DNA from: Cryptomeria japonica
Lineage: Eukaryota; Streptophyta; Pinopsida; Cupressales; Cupressaceae
DNA: 64,000 bases
Reading direction: 5' to 3'
Assembly (NCBI RefSeq): GCF_030272615.1
Contig: NC_081411.1
Location: forward strand, 155,954,971-156,018,970
In this document: positions 12,592 to 24,180 of the stretch, one piece after another
Layout: each line of letters opens with the position of its first letter
How positions within the stretch are numbered: position 1 is the stretch's first letter
Position numbers and translations under genes: made by a program
Notes under the pieces: generated by a model
What the model was told of the DNA's origin: nothing
Seen by the model: only the letters and a program-made list of their open reading frames with translations
Databases searched by the model: none

Positions 12592-12850
12592 TAGCGCATA
12601 GGGGTCTATTTTTTTCACATACTATAGGAACGATAGCGTGTAGGGTTAACCTAGCTAGGTTAGCGTGTAGCTTGCATTTTGTAGTGCGTCAACATGTTAG
12701 GGTAGTGCATAGGGTGTTTTAGCGCTTTGGGTTAGCAGGGTAGCACAATGGCAAAACTAGTTAGAACATAAAGGATTTTAGTGGGTAGGGTTAAGTATCT
12801 AGCACATTGGTGAAAAAAGATAGCGCATAGTTAGCAACTTAGTGCATAGG
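12592..12850. repeat. Cluster of TAGCGC/TAGTGC motifs
   Basis: About nine dispersed variants of TAGCGCATAG, TAGCGTGTAG and TAGTGCATAG occur in 260 bp of the host element's 3' region, between polypurine tract and PMD pseudogene. The spacing is irregular, so this is not a simple tandem repeat. The repeated copy is near 46309-46567. A comparable AGCGCT cluster sits in the outer element's leader (36838-37076). Confidence 0.65.
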
Positions 12851-13084
12851 AGGTCGATTTTGCACATGGGGGAAAAAAAATGGGTAGAAAAGACTTGGAA
12901 GAATGCGTCATAGATTGTTTGAATGAGGATCTTGATGTTCTTTTGATGTGGATATTTGATTTTTGCCTTGTGATATGAATTTGATGTCCGATATGAGTTT
13001 TGATTCTTGATTTGCGATATGCGTTATGGATTTTGAATTGCTTGCATTATGGGTCTTTGATATGATTTCTCGACATGAGTCAGA

Positions 13085-13225
13085 TTGTTGATATGGGTCT
13101 TTGATTTTTGGTATGGTGCTTTGATTTTCAATAGGTTGCTTTGATTTTCGATAAGGTGCTTTGATTTTTAATGTGGTACTTGATTTTCGATATGGTGCTT
13201 TGATTTTCGATATGGTGCTTGATTT
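13085..13225. repeat. Degenerate 20-25 bp tandem array
   Basis: About six or seven imperfect units of the type TTTGATTTTCGATATGGTGC lie just upstream of the PMD pseudogene. The same array is present in the duplicate at about 46802-46942. Units vary by short indels. Confidence 0.8.
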
Positions 13226-13319
13226 GATGCTTCGTTATTTCAATTTGATTTTGTTTTGATTGGATATATCAGATAGATGTGGGAATTGATGATGGACATT
13301 TGTTATTTTGCAGGCACAA

Positions 13320-15327
13320 CTTGGTGTACTTTAGTGATGAGAATGATTTCCATGACCATGGTCATTTATTCTATGACTGTCACAAGATGATAGGGATGTG
13401 ATTAACAGATGTGGTTTATCTTCTTTACTAGACATGCCTCAGTATATCATTAACCAAGGTTTGTTGACAGCTTTGGCAAAGAGGTGGCACAATGACATGA
13501 ACACCTTCCATTTGGCTACTAGTGAGATAACAGTCACACCTGAGGACTATTGTCGCATTCTATAGATTTTGATTGTGGAGGCCTTGTTGCCATATGAGAA
13601 GACTGAGGAGGGTGGGACAAAGGCTCTCCGTTGCATCTTCTAGGATGATCAGATTTTTGGATATGAGATCTCATGGCAGGAGTTTTTTGGATTTGGATTA
13701 TGCTCCCTTGCCTTCGGTATTGGCAAGTTTTATTGGTGGATTTCTATGTCCAGGCCGTAGGTTGAAGGGACTAGCTATGGGATGGGGATTGGTTCTGGAG
13801 GATATGGTGACGTAGGGATGTAGGTTTGCAAGGGGGTCCTGTATGTTATCCCACCTTTACATAGAGCTTCAATAGGTGTTGTATCTAGGATACAGTAGTT
13901 TGTCAACGGGGGTGACATTACAATAGGTGTGGGCCTAGGAGCACATTCCTATGTCGAGACTGCTTGTAGATAGGGATAGGCTAGTTGGTTGATCATATGC
14001 TTATGGGTACATAGGTATAGTTGTCCAATGCGAGCTGGGAAAACTAGAGCACTGGTTGAGAGCATTGGATGATATTGATATGATCATTTGGAGATTGTAT
14101 ATGGATTGTGAGGTGTGGGCTAAGGATGGGCTAGAGATGTCCTATGTGTATATGTCGAGATATTTGATAGGGCAAACACCCTTTATCATTGAGTGACTTT
14201 TGAATAGTCATGTTCAACGAGAATATGGGAGACAACAGGGGATGCCACAGGGAGCATGTTTATATGCTTGCCAAAAATAGGATGTGCCTGAGTGAGGACC
14301 TACGGTGGATAGTGTAGCGGTGGTAGAGGAGTACATGACATTGGCAGGCTAGATCAGCGATTATGGAGCTGGTGTTGTTGATGTTGGGATGACAAAGGTG
14401 TTCTCTACCTACTTCATGGCACATGCAATGGCATGGATATCGAATCTAGCATAGATGTTACCTGCTTTTGATGATGATGATGATGAGGAGCTAGAGAGGC
14501 AAGGGGGAGTTAGACAGAGAGATGAGGAGGGAGATGAGGTAGGAGATGGAGGTGGGGATGATGGAGGAGCTGATGGAGGAGGTGGTGCAAGAGGTGAAAG
14601 AGGAGGTGATAGAGGTGGAGGGAGAGCTAAAGGACAAGTGGGTGATGGTGGGAGAGATAGAGGATGAGGAGGGGATGGAGGGAGAGGAGGAGGACTTCTC
14701 CTTGGTGTTGGTGGTGTTGGTAGGGTAGGTGTAGTGCTAGCGGTCATGGGGTGTATAGAGGATTTTAGGCGACCCACCTAGAGGAGGAGATCCGATGTTC
14801 CACCTCCACCGACACCTTGGATAGGGACAAGTATGGGTGGGACCATGATATAGGTACACATTCAGATTAGAGTACTCACCCATTGACAAGACTCACAGAT
14901 TAGAGCCCTAGAGGTCACAATGTTGCAACTACAGACATAGGTGCTAGCACAACAACACCATATTACGTAGATTATGGCAGAGTGAGATACAAAGAGAGAG
15001 CATCGAGGCCAGGCAGAGGAGATTGTAGAGAGATTGGAGAGAGCGACAGGTTCCTCGATGTGGGATGCACTGAGGGAGATGTGGTACATGGCCAAGGAGG
15101 CTGAGTACTATAGGTGGTTATATGAGGAGTTAGTCCCTAGAGAGCACAGAGCTCCTAGCTAAGCAGCCAGTCAATATGCTCGTAGTCAGATGGGGACAAA
15201 CAGAAAAGGTGTTACGGGGCCTCCCCGACATGATCCACCTGGTGGAGATCTAGGAGCTGTGACATCTGCTATGAGACCGTCAACCCCAGTAGTCATACCT
15301 GAGAGACTTGTCTCTGTTGTATTGTGA
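13320..15327 (+). pseudogene. Plant mobile domain (PMD) protein pseudogene, antisense in the Tat element
   Basis: In the + frame through about 13395 the sequence reads INRCGLSSLLDMPQ then LTALAKRWHNDMNTFHL and EITVTPED. This is the signature opening of the plant mobile domain (PF10536, as in MAIN/MAIL1 and in several plant transposons). Further blocks follow in other frames: GSCMLSHLYIEL, EHIPMSRLLVDRDRL, ALDDIDMIIWRLYMD and MSRYLIGQTPFIIE. The C-terminal part is Asp/Glu/Gly/Arg-rich (from 14458) and ends with MAKEAEYYRWLYEELVP and a stop at 15327. Several in-frame stops and at least two frame changes make it non-coding now. A TTTTGCAG just before 13313 could be an old splice acceptor. It lies between the host element's polypurine tract and integrase, on the strand opposite to pol, so it would need its own promoter. 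Function in the element is unknown; PMD proteins are linked to silencing and mobile elements in plants. Confidence 0.75.
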
Positions 15328-15703
15328 TCATTTTATTGTATTTTGATAGACATGATATCCCTTGTACATTTCGATCATTTTTTAGAGATATATATATATA
15401 TATGGTATTGATTTCTCTGATCCACATGTGGTGTGTTATGAATGATGATTTATGATATGCATTGATATGATGTTTCTATGATGATGATGTAATGTTTAGA
15501 TAGTAATTCCTTTGATTTTTATTATGATGTATGAGTCATGATGAAATGAGAATATGATGAGGCATTGTTACCTTGATTTATTTGATGTATGATATGATAA
15601 TGATGTGAGATGTATCTTGAAAATGAGATGTATGATAATGATAATGATGTGAGATGTATGATAATGATAATAATGTGAGATTAATTTAAAATGATATGCA
15701 ACT
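15328..15703. other. Host element 3' region, no gene
   Basis: AT-rich sequence with many GATGAT/ATGATG steps and a short (TA)n at about 15388-15403 that is longer here than in the duplicate near 49104. It ends at the insertion point of the outer element. Confidence 0.5.
15699..15703. repeat. Target-site duplication CAACT, left side of the outer element
   Basis: CAACT directly precedes the LTR start TGATGCCC and recurs directly after the other LTR end at 38607-38611. A 5-bp duplication is standard for Ty3/gypsy integrases. Confidence 0.95.
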
Positions 15704-17149
15704 TGATGCCCTCCTAAATGGCACAAGGTTAGTCAATGATAAAATAACACAAAACACACAAAACCATTAGTGTTAGTTAATCAAAAGCTAATCTACAAAA
15801 GGCATACCAAGAGAGACACTAAAAACATGCTAATGTATCTAACTAAAGAAGTAAAGATAATGAGACATCTCCAACTGCCTCTTAGCATGGCCTTAGCTCC
15901 TTCTCCCTTGTTCCTCTCCTCTCCAAGTTCCAAAATAGTGTAGCTCTCAGCAGCGTTTTGCACTATGGATGCTTATGGAGGATTGAGATTGTAGTATAGC
16001 TCTAAATGTGAAATGAAAAGATAATACTAATCTATTGATGCTAAAATGATATATTTTAACCAAAATAACAAGATATGAGTTAATTATGCTAAAATGCTCT
16101 CTAAAAATGTCTATAGCCTAAATGCATACAAGTTTTCAGGATCTTAATTATGAAGGAATGGGCTCTATTTATAGAAAAAAATGGAGCAATGGATGGCCAG
16201 GATTGAAAGTTTTAATCAAGGGTTAAGCTTGAAAGTTGGGGATCCATGTGCACAATTTGCACCAATAAAATGGTGACAAGTGTCAACATAGGGTTGGGTT
16301 GAGAGAAGGGGTTGGAGGCATTGAATGCCTGAGAAGACTTCATGGTTATCTAGAAGGTAAGGGTCAAGTCTAAATTAAGATTACCCATTGGATTAAGAGT
16401 TAATCCAAGGATAAACCTTTGTGCAAATGATTAAGAGATAATCATGGTCAAAGCATTAAAGGCCTGATGAGACCCTTGGGTTGGGTAGAGGTTGAGTCAA
16501 AACAAATGTTTTAACCATGTAGGAAGGTTTGGGTTAACCATTAATGGGTTTTGAAGACTTTGTGGATTAAGTGGTTGAAGGTTGGAATCTTTCAAAGGTT
16601 ATCCAAGACTTTGAGACATTTAGTGGTTGAAGGTTGAAAGCCTTTAATGGTTATCAAAGACTTTTAGGCTTTGAGAAGTGACTCCATTTTGCTTAGGAAT
16701 GTGACAATAATTAGGGGATGGATTAGGCTAATTAGGAAGGGGTTAGAAGAATCTAGAAGGGGATTAGATTTTGCAAGTGGATTTGGTGGGTGAGGGAAAA
16801 TAGGATTTTATTAAAATAAAAATTCATTTATTTCAATAAATGTGTGCAAGTTGCATTTGTAGGAAAATGCAAGTGGGGGGGTTTTTAAAATGATTTAAAT
16901 AAATGTTAATTTATTTAAAAGAGTAAAAGGGGGATTTTAATTAAATAAATTGATTTTATTTATTTAATTGATTGGAATTGGATTTAATGAATTAATTAAA
17001 ATAAATTGAATAATTTATTTAATTAATAGGAGAATGTTTGGAGATGAATTAATTAAATATTAATTTAATTAACTGATGGCTAGTGTATTTTTAACCAAAT
17101 AAATAGCAAATATTCATTTAATTAAAATGGACAGATTTGTGTGACTACA
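15704..17149 (-). repeat. Outer element 3' LTR
   Basis: 1446 bp, reading TGTAGTCACACA ... GGGCATCA on the minus strand. It pairs with 37162-38606 with about 15 differences by eye (about 1%). TATAAATA on the minus strand is at 16166-16173. Confidence 0.95.
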
Positions 17150-17165
17150 TTTGCCCCTCTTTGAG
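17150..17165 (-). promoter_or_regulatory. Polypurine tract of the outer element
   Basis: The minus strand reads CTCAAAGAGGGGCAAA directly before the 3' LTR start TGTAGTCA. It is nearly the same as the host element's tract. Confidence 0.88.
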
Positions 17166-17195
17166 ACGGTGCGGTTTTATCGCATCGTTTCAAAG
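17159..17195 (-). other. Hairpin overlapping the outer polypurine tract
   Basis: A 15-bp arm at 17159-17173 pairs with 17181-17195 around the 7-base loop GTTTTAT; 13 of 15 positions are Watson-Crick pairs. In the duplicate (50872-50908) both partners of the loop-closing pair have changed (G-C to A-T), so pairing is kept. Both changes are also CpG transitions, so mutation bias is an alternative to selection. Confidence 0.7.
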
Positions 17196-19486
17196 AAAGA
17201 AAAACTGGTGTGAAGAAATGCCCCATAAAATGTAAATTTAATGGGTGGTATGCCCCCTCGAGAGATGGGCCGAAAAATTTCAAAAAATCGGGCGATCTCT
17301 CAAAAAAGAATGAAAAGTGGAGGGGAGGTAGAATAGAAGAAATTAGAACTAATGATGAAAGAATGGGAGAAAATGGAGTGAATATGAAGAAATGGCAAGC
17401 CAGTGAGTACCCCGAGGTCATGCAAGAGATACATAGCAGATGTAGTGTGGGGTTTGGATTGATGCTATACAATTGATCAAAATTGGTTGGACAATCTGGT
17501 GCAATCGGTTTAATTGCCCCGATCAAGTCAAAGCATGACAGTTGATGCCAGTTGTTTGCTTGGACAAGATAAAGTCTGAGTAAGTGAATCAAAGTGACCT
17601 GATGTGACTTAGACAATTGATGTAATTGCCCAATGAAGTCAAGGTATATGAAGCAAAATACTCGTTGAGACGTAGACAATTGATGTAATTGTCCGTTGGA
17701 TTGTGTTTGATTGGTTGATCAATTGATAGTATGTGCGTATGATGGATGGTTGTGGGGAATCATGGCAGTCCCATTGAGACTAGGCCATTATGATAAATGC
17801 CTAATGTAGTCTAGGATTACCATGATCGATTACCTGTTGAGACCCGAAGATACTTGATTAGAGTATCTGTTGATAGTCTAGGTGTGTGGGAGTCGATGTA
17901 TCTGTGTAGACAGAGTAACTAGCTTAATTTTTTTGGATGAGTGAGGATGGGAAGCGATGAAGGGATTAGGATGATGTTGATGATCAAGATAGGGAGGGTG
18001 AGGGGGGATTTGATGTTAGATAGAATATATGGGGATTAGGACTGAGTCCTATGGAAGAAGAGGAGTAAAATAGAGTATGCATTATTATGACTATGTATGC
18101 ATGATATGCAGCTATTATGAATGTATGGATGGGTGGAATGCAACGAAATGCAATATATATAGATGAGATGAGATGACGATCCATAGTGCTCTATTTTCAT
18201 CATTGAGCTTTAAAATGTTGTAAGAAAATACAAGCAACTTGACATAAAGATTCAAGATGACCAGAGTATTTCTTACATGGATTTTATATAGCAAGTTAAT
18301 ACAAGCAACTTGATATAATGGATCAAGTTGACCTGAGTATTGCTTGCGGAACAGACAAGGATTATCTCCTTTCATGCATGACTTGGATCATCCTCCTTGA
18401 TCTTAGGTTGATCATATCCTGAGACAAGTGCATACCATAATAAGAGATAAAACCTTTATCCAGTTTGGTTGAGGTAGGAGGAACCAAAGAAAGAGCATTG
18501 TACCTACAAACAAACAGTATATACATAAAGAATAAAGAATACGGATCCTTGGTAATGGTTCATGCTCATATGGTCGAGGTATATGCTGTAGTCAGCAAGC
18601 CGTAGTGATCTATGACTATATTTTTGCCTATGATCACATAGCTTAGTGAACTTCCCACATAGACACCATTAGTACATGCCCCAGAACTTCATCGGAAATA
18701 ATGCACAAACGATACAAAACAATGTTGAAAGATCCTAATATAAATTACTAGACCATAAATCAACCAAGTATTTGATAGTGTAAACGGAATTTTCTTGTCA
18801 AAGAAAATATCATCTTGTCTTTGTTTTTCTAAGGAAGGATGCGTCCTTGTTGAAGACAGTTTTGAGTGTTGATGTTGTTTGGTTTGATTGATAAATGGTC
18901 ATTTTGTGAGTATTTTGTCAATGTTTTGCTTTGGTATCTGCATGGATGAGTATGTACAAGGTATTGCCATGTTTTTGTTTGTTTTTCGATGGTTTTTCGA
19001 TGTTTTTGGAGTTTGTGTAATAGTTTTTGAATGTTTTTGGATTTTGCGAGATATTTTTGAATGTTTTTGCCAATGAATCACCAGTAATGTAGAATCCACT
19101 TCCATCATCTAGATTGTAAGGGCATTGCCCCCAAGTTGGACATGATTTATGAAAAAGCGGGATGCCAAACGCATGAAGTACTTTCTTGGATTATAGATCA
19201 AATAACAAGCCATGGTTAGATGGATGGATGTGTGTATGTATGAAGGTGATCGCAACGAGGCTGAAAGATACTAGAGCCATTGCCTTTACGAGTGGTACCT
19301 GTTTGCCAGGTTTTCACCATCGCACTTACCCAAGGTGCCACTGGAGTGGTTGTTCACCGTTTGGATGTATGATATTTCTTTACTTTTTTGAATGTTTTTG
19401 TATTTTCTTCAGGACATTTTCTGAATGTTTTTGGTATTTTCTGGTATGTAGGGGAGCTTGATGCTCTGTACACCTTAAGTATAAAA
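17196..19486 (-). other. Outer element 3' untranslated region
   Basis: About 2.3 kb between integrase stop and polypurine tract. It holds no recognisable protein on either strand, and in particular no PMD gene, unlike the same interval in the host element. It includes imperfect repeats of ACAATTGATGTAATTGCC around 17490-17700 and T-rich GAATGTTTTTG motifs at 18970-19070 and 19385-19440. An open frame of 185 codons at 17122-17679 overlaps the LTR and has no domain, so I do not call it a gene. Confidence 0.6.
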
Positions 19487-20247
19487 CTATTTGAGGTGCA
19501 TGCTATTGATTGGATCTGCAAGTGGTTCTCCTTCCGATGTAGCTAATTGATATGCCCCGGACCCGAACACAGCAGTGACAACATATGGGCCAAGCCAGTT
19601 TGATTCAAACTTGCCTTGATGTTCTCTGTTTGGTTGGTTGCGAGGATTTTCTCGAAGAACAAGATCACCTACCTCAAATGTACGAGATCTAACTCGGTGA
19701 TTGTAGCTTCTACTCATGCACTGCTGATAGGCTTTGAGGTGATTGTATGCAGCTTGTTGTTTCTCATCAAGTAACTCTAAGTCCTGAAGGCGTGAGACTC
19801 TGTATGCTTCATCATCGATGAGATTGTGCAAGGAAACCCGTAAGGATGGTATCTCGACCTCAATAGGTAAGATAGCTTCAGCATCATAGACCAATGAATA
19901 AGGAGTTGCAACTGTAGGGGTTTGAATGCTAGTTCGATATGCCCATAGTGCTGGATTTAGTTGAACATGCCAATCACGACCACTGTCTTCTTTAGGATTC
20001 TCAATATGTTTTTATTGTATGCTTCGGCCTGACCATTGCCTTGTGGGTAATAGGGAGTGGAAAAGCGATGTTGGATATGAAATTTCTCACAAAGTTCACG
20101 GACATCCTGATTTTTGAAAGGAAGACCGTTATCTATGATGATGGACATGGGTACACCATACCAGCAGATGATGTAGTTGAGGATGAATGAGGCAATCTGC
20201 TTGCCGGTGACTTGGGTAAGTGAAACAGCTTCGATCCACTTTGTGAA
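19487..20247 (-). pseudogene. Outer element integrase, core end and C-terminal part (left copy)
   Basis: This continues the integrase catalytic core after a stop in the core (TATE, stop, FTKW). IIIDNG at about 20140-20150 supplies the second catalytic Asp and NGQAEAYNK the Glu. A frame change at about 19960-19990 separates the core from the C-terminal part (19894-19487), which has the GPY-type module (NWLGPYVV) and ends PINSMHLK at the stop. Stop and frameshift are shared with the right copy, so they predate the duplication. Confidence 0.85.
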
Positions 20248-22668
20248 TTATTCGGTAGCGGTAATGATAAATTTATGGCCGTTGGATGAAGATGGATGAA
20301 TCTTACCGACAAGGTCAAGGCCCCATTGACAAAAAGGCCATGGTGTTGTGATTGGTTGCAGTTCCTGTGCTGCTACATGTATTAGGTCGCCGTGAACTTG
20401 ACATTTCTTGCATTTCCTGACAAAGTAGTAGGAATCCTTTTCCATAGATGGCCAATAGTATCCAGCGTGCAGGATCTTCTTGGCTAGTGATGGACCACTT
20501 GAGTGAGTCCCACAAATTCCTTCATGTACCTCTTCCAAAAAATTTGTTATCTCATCCTGTTCCAGACATCGAAGGAGAGTACCATCAAGACCGCGTTGGT
20601 ATAGGGTTTTGGCAATAATGGTATATCGAGCAGTTTGGCGAATGAAGGTTTTTCGTTGGTTATTTGATCGGTTGGGAGGAAGGGTATGATCGCAGAGATA
20701 GGTGTAGAACTCACCGTACCATGGGGATTCGGAACCAACAAGGTGACATATCATTTCAGATTCAGGGATATCATAAGCGAGGATCCAAAGCTGTTCTTCC
20801 AAGAACTTGTAGCGTGTTGAATTTTGTGGAAGATCTAGGAGAGATGCAATGGTAGCCATAGTGTCAGCAGCTCGATTCTGATCTCTTGGTATCTGCTCAA
20901 AGGTGATAGTAATAAATGATGTCTTTAGAGTGTCCACCATTTTCTTATATGGAATGAGTTTATCATCTTTGGTCTGATACTCATCTGTTGCTTGTCGAAT
21001 GACCAGTTGCGAGTCACCATATACTTGTAGTTCTTGTAATTTCCATTGTACGGCGAGCCTGAGTCCTGTGATCAAGGCCTCATATTCTGCTATGTTGTTT
21101 GTGCATGGAAATGTGAGCCTATAAGACTTCAAGATGCTATCACCTTGAGGTGTGATAAACAGAATGCCTGCCCTCGAGCCATGCCTAGTGTACGAGCCAT
21201 CAAAATATAGTTTCCATGGTTGTACTTCTGTGATCATGAATATCTCTTCATCTGGAAAATTGGAAATGAGGGGATGATCACCTATGAGAGGTGCATCGAC
21301 CAACTGATCTGCAATAACCTGCCCTTTGATAGCTTTACGATCGACATACTCGATGTCAAATTCACTTAGAATCATCACCCATTTGGCCAAGCGACCTGTC
21401 AATGCTGCTTTGCGGAGTAAATACTTGAGTGGATCAATCTTTGCAATGAGTTGTACCTTGTGTGTTAACAGATAGTGCCTCAGTTTAGTGGCTGCTAAGA
21501 TTACTGCTAGGCAAGCTCGCTCAATAGGGGTGTAATTGAGTTCATAGCCCACCAATGTGCGAGAAATGTAGTAAACAGCACACTCTTTTCCTTCTGCATT
21601 ATGTTGTGCCAGTAGTACACCCAATGTTGTACTTGTTGCTGAGATATAGAGTAACAACGGTCTACTTGGATCTAGTGGCATCAACAATGGTGGATTCATG
21701 AGATAGTCTTTAAGCATCTGAAATGCTTGCTGGCATCGGGCATCCCACTGAAAGCGGATGTTCTTGTGTAGCAGATGTGTAAATGGGTGACACTTATCAG
21801 CCAATTGTGCAATGAATCTTCGGATGGATTGAAGCCATCCTTGTAATGCCCTTAGCTGACTGATATTCTTTGGTGGTGGCATGTCCATTATTGCCTTAAC
21901 CTTTGCTGGATCGATCTCAATGCCTTTGCTTGAGACAATGTATCCTAGAAGCTTCCCGGAGGTCACTCCAAAGACACATTTCTTTGGGTTGAGTTGAACA
22001 TGGTATTGTTCCAGTCTATCAAAGATTTTATCTAAGATGTGGAGATGCCCATCTCTAGTGAGTGATTTTGCTAGTAAGTCATCCACATAATCTTCCATCA
22101 TAGTATGCATCATGTCATGGAAGATGGTGGTCATTGCTCTTTGATAGGTCGCTCCTGCATTCTTTAGACCAAAAGGCATTACATTCCAGCAATATGTGCC
22201 CCATGGACATGTGAAGGCTATCTTATGTTGATCTTCTAGTGCGATCTTTATCTAATTGTAACCGGAAAAGCCATCCATGAGTGAAAGCATCGCATGTCCT
22301 GCTGTTAGATCCACTATGATGTCAATATTTGGTAGGGGAAAGTCATCCTTAGGACAAGCCTTATTCAGATCTCTGAAGTCAGTACAAATGCAGATGCCCC
22401 CTTTTGGTTTGCTGACGGGCACAATGTTGGAGATCCATTCTGCATAATCAATTGTCCTAATGAAACCAACATCTAGGAGTTTCTTGAGTTCTGTTTTGAC
22501 TAGCACTGCAATCTGAGGATGCATCTTACGAAGCTTCTGCTTGACAGGTTTGGCTCCTTCTGCGATGGTAAGGTGATGCATGACTAAATCAGGATCAAGC
22601 CCAGCCATGTCTGCATATGACCATGCAAAGTTGATCTGATGTTTCTGGAAGAACTCTATAAATTGAGG
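20248..22668 (-). pseudogene. Outer element RT - RNase H - aRNase H - integrase N-part (left copy)
   Basis: Read on the minus strand. RT from about 22608 has VSKPKGGICICTDFRDLNKACP, then LSLMDGFSGYN, then catalytic YVDD at 22089-22078. Next comes the gypsy RNase H, whose usual catalytic Asp is replaced (LLYISATS). A second, archaeal-type RNase H follows with all four acidic positions: LYFDGS, NNIAEYEAL, YGDSQLV and NRAADTMA. The integrase N-part has an HHCC zinc finger (HEGICGTHSSGP ... CKKCQ) and the first Asp in QWGLDLVG. A TAG at about 22252 (CAG in the right copy) cuts RT next to the catalytic site. This polyprotein would make cDNA, degrade the RNA template and integrate the product. Dual RNase H places it in the Tat lineage. 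Confidence 0.92.
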
Positions 22669-24180
22669 CTATTCCTCTGGAGTGAGAAGAGATGCCAGAT
22701 GTATGATATGAGGATTTTCAGGAGTCCCCACATTGTATTCTTTGGTTTCCTCGATGAGAATCATTGATCGTTCCTGTTGTGTACTAGCAGGGAGAATGTC
22801 AAACCCTTCATCCTCAGGCACCTCAGAGAGGTTTTTACCATTGGATACACTCTTTCTTTTTGCTTTTGTTGGATCAAACAGTGCCACAGTGTGGTTTTCA
22901 CTGGAAGATCCATGTTTTATTGTTATATTTTTGCAGCTGAAAGGTTTGGCATCCACCCCGAAGTATGCTGCGCTATTAAGTTCAATGGCGAATCTAGCTT
23001 TGTGATCTCCGCTTGGTAGGTTGTCCCTTAATTCCAAAAAGTCAATGATGGCCTCATCATTTTGGAAGAAGTCAATACATGGGGGAGTGGGTTGGTTCCA
23101 TTCGATGAGTTCAGGGTGGATAATGGGCATTATTTCATCGATTAGGTTAAGTGCGTTAGATGTATCAGTGAGGGTTAAGACATTATGGTGAAGGTCATTG
23201 ATGGTACTCTCCCTGTCAGATTCAGGCGTAGGATGAGACGTAGGGTCTGTGGAAGATGTTTCTAGTTCAGGAACCCAAGTGGTCTTTATCTGTGCTTCTC
23301 CGTAAACAGGGATGTCTTTGTGTGACGGAGGTGGTGATGTGTCTTCCTCATCTGAAGTATTAAGCTGTACCGAATCAAATTCCCATTCATGTGAGTCGGT
23401 CTCTGAATCACTTTCCAGCATCCGATTGCTATACCATACTGGGATATCTTTTGAGTTAAACACTGCAGGTGTGATTGGTTTATGTACCTTTGTAGTGATC
23501 GATGTGGCAGGAAGTTTGATAGGGATCATGGAATCTGATATGGGAAGTATTGGTAAGATTGACTCAGTGGCTTCTGCTGTAACTACTGGTGCCATAGATG
23601 TTGCTGCAAGTTCTGATACAATTGTTGCTGCGAATGGTTTGATTGATGGGATTACTGGTTCACTTGGTGGGATGAGCGACATTGGTGATAGTTGTGTTGG
23701 GGTTTTGAGCCTCAATGGGGCAGTTGGGATGGTGCTTGATGGTGCTTTGATTATGAAAGGTGTCCTCTTTGCAGTAGGTGGGCAAAATGGTTTGCTGGGT
23801 TTTCCTTTGAATCTGAGTTTAGGAAGGATCTTTTTTTCAAAGCCTAGGCCTGTATTACCTTTGGGCTTTAATTCTGGTAGAAGAGGTTCATGTCATCCTT
23901 GTTTACAATATCCCAAAGCACTCTGACCATCATATCCGATCCTTTGCATAATGAGGAGACCTTTGCCATACTGTTGCGTAGGAAGTGTAACTCGCGGTTT
24001 ATCAGTGGTGATGGGATCTTTATAGATCCAGTCCGCTAGGTCCTCATCTTGGGTTTCTTCCTCTTGACTCTTTCCAAGGACGAAAGGTGTTAAGGCACAT
24101 GCGGGCATGATTAGTGGTTGCTGGAGTAACTGCTGTGGTTTACCATGTGTTCTAGGAGAAGTGGGGCATTTGTCCCACAC
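22669..24180 (-). pseudogene. Outer element linker with G-patch domain (left copy)
   Basis: A region between protease and RT, in the same frame as RT. At 23970-23838 it has a G-patch-like motif (YGKGLLIMQRIGYDG, ALGYCKQG, NTGLGFE), glycine-rich RNA-contacting modules known in some plant Ty3/gypsy polyproteins. It is followed by a Pro/Ser/Thr-rich, poorly conserved spacer. A TGA sits in the G-patch and a TAG ends the block at 22669; both are shared with the right copy. The right copy has two more stops in the G-patch approach. The 204-codon + strand frame at 23312-23926 is only the antisense shadow. Confidence 0.75.

Noticed and set aside
14409-14777. Pro/Ser-rich minus-strand frame of 122 codons (and its copy at 48126-48494)
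   Set aside because: It is the antisense shadow of the Asp/Glu/Gly-rich tail of the PMD pseudogene, a low-complexity artefact.
17122-17679. 185-codon minus-strand frame conserved in the duplicate
   Set aside because: It spans polypurine tract and LTR edge and has no domain; conservation only reflects the recent duplication.
23312-23926. 204-codon + strand frame, Ser/Gly/Val-rich
   Set aside because: Antisense of the Pro/Ser/Thr-rich linker of pol; no motif, and the sense frame has clear homology on both sides.
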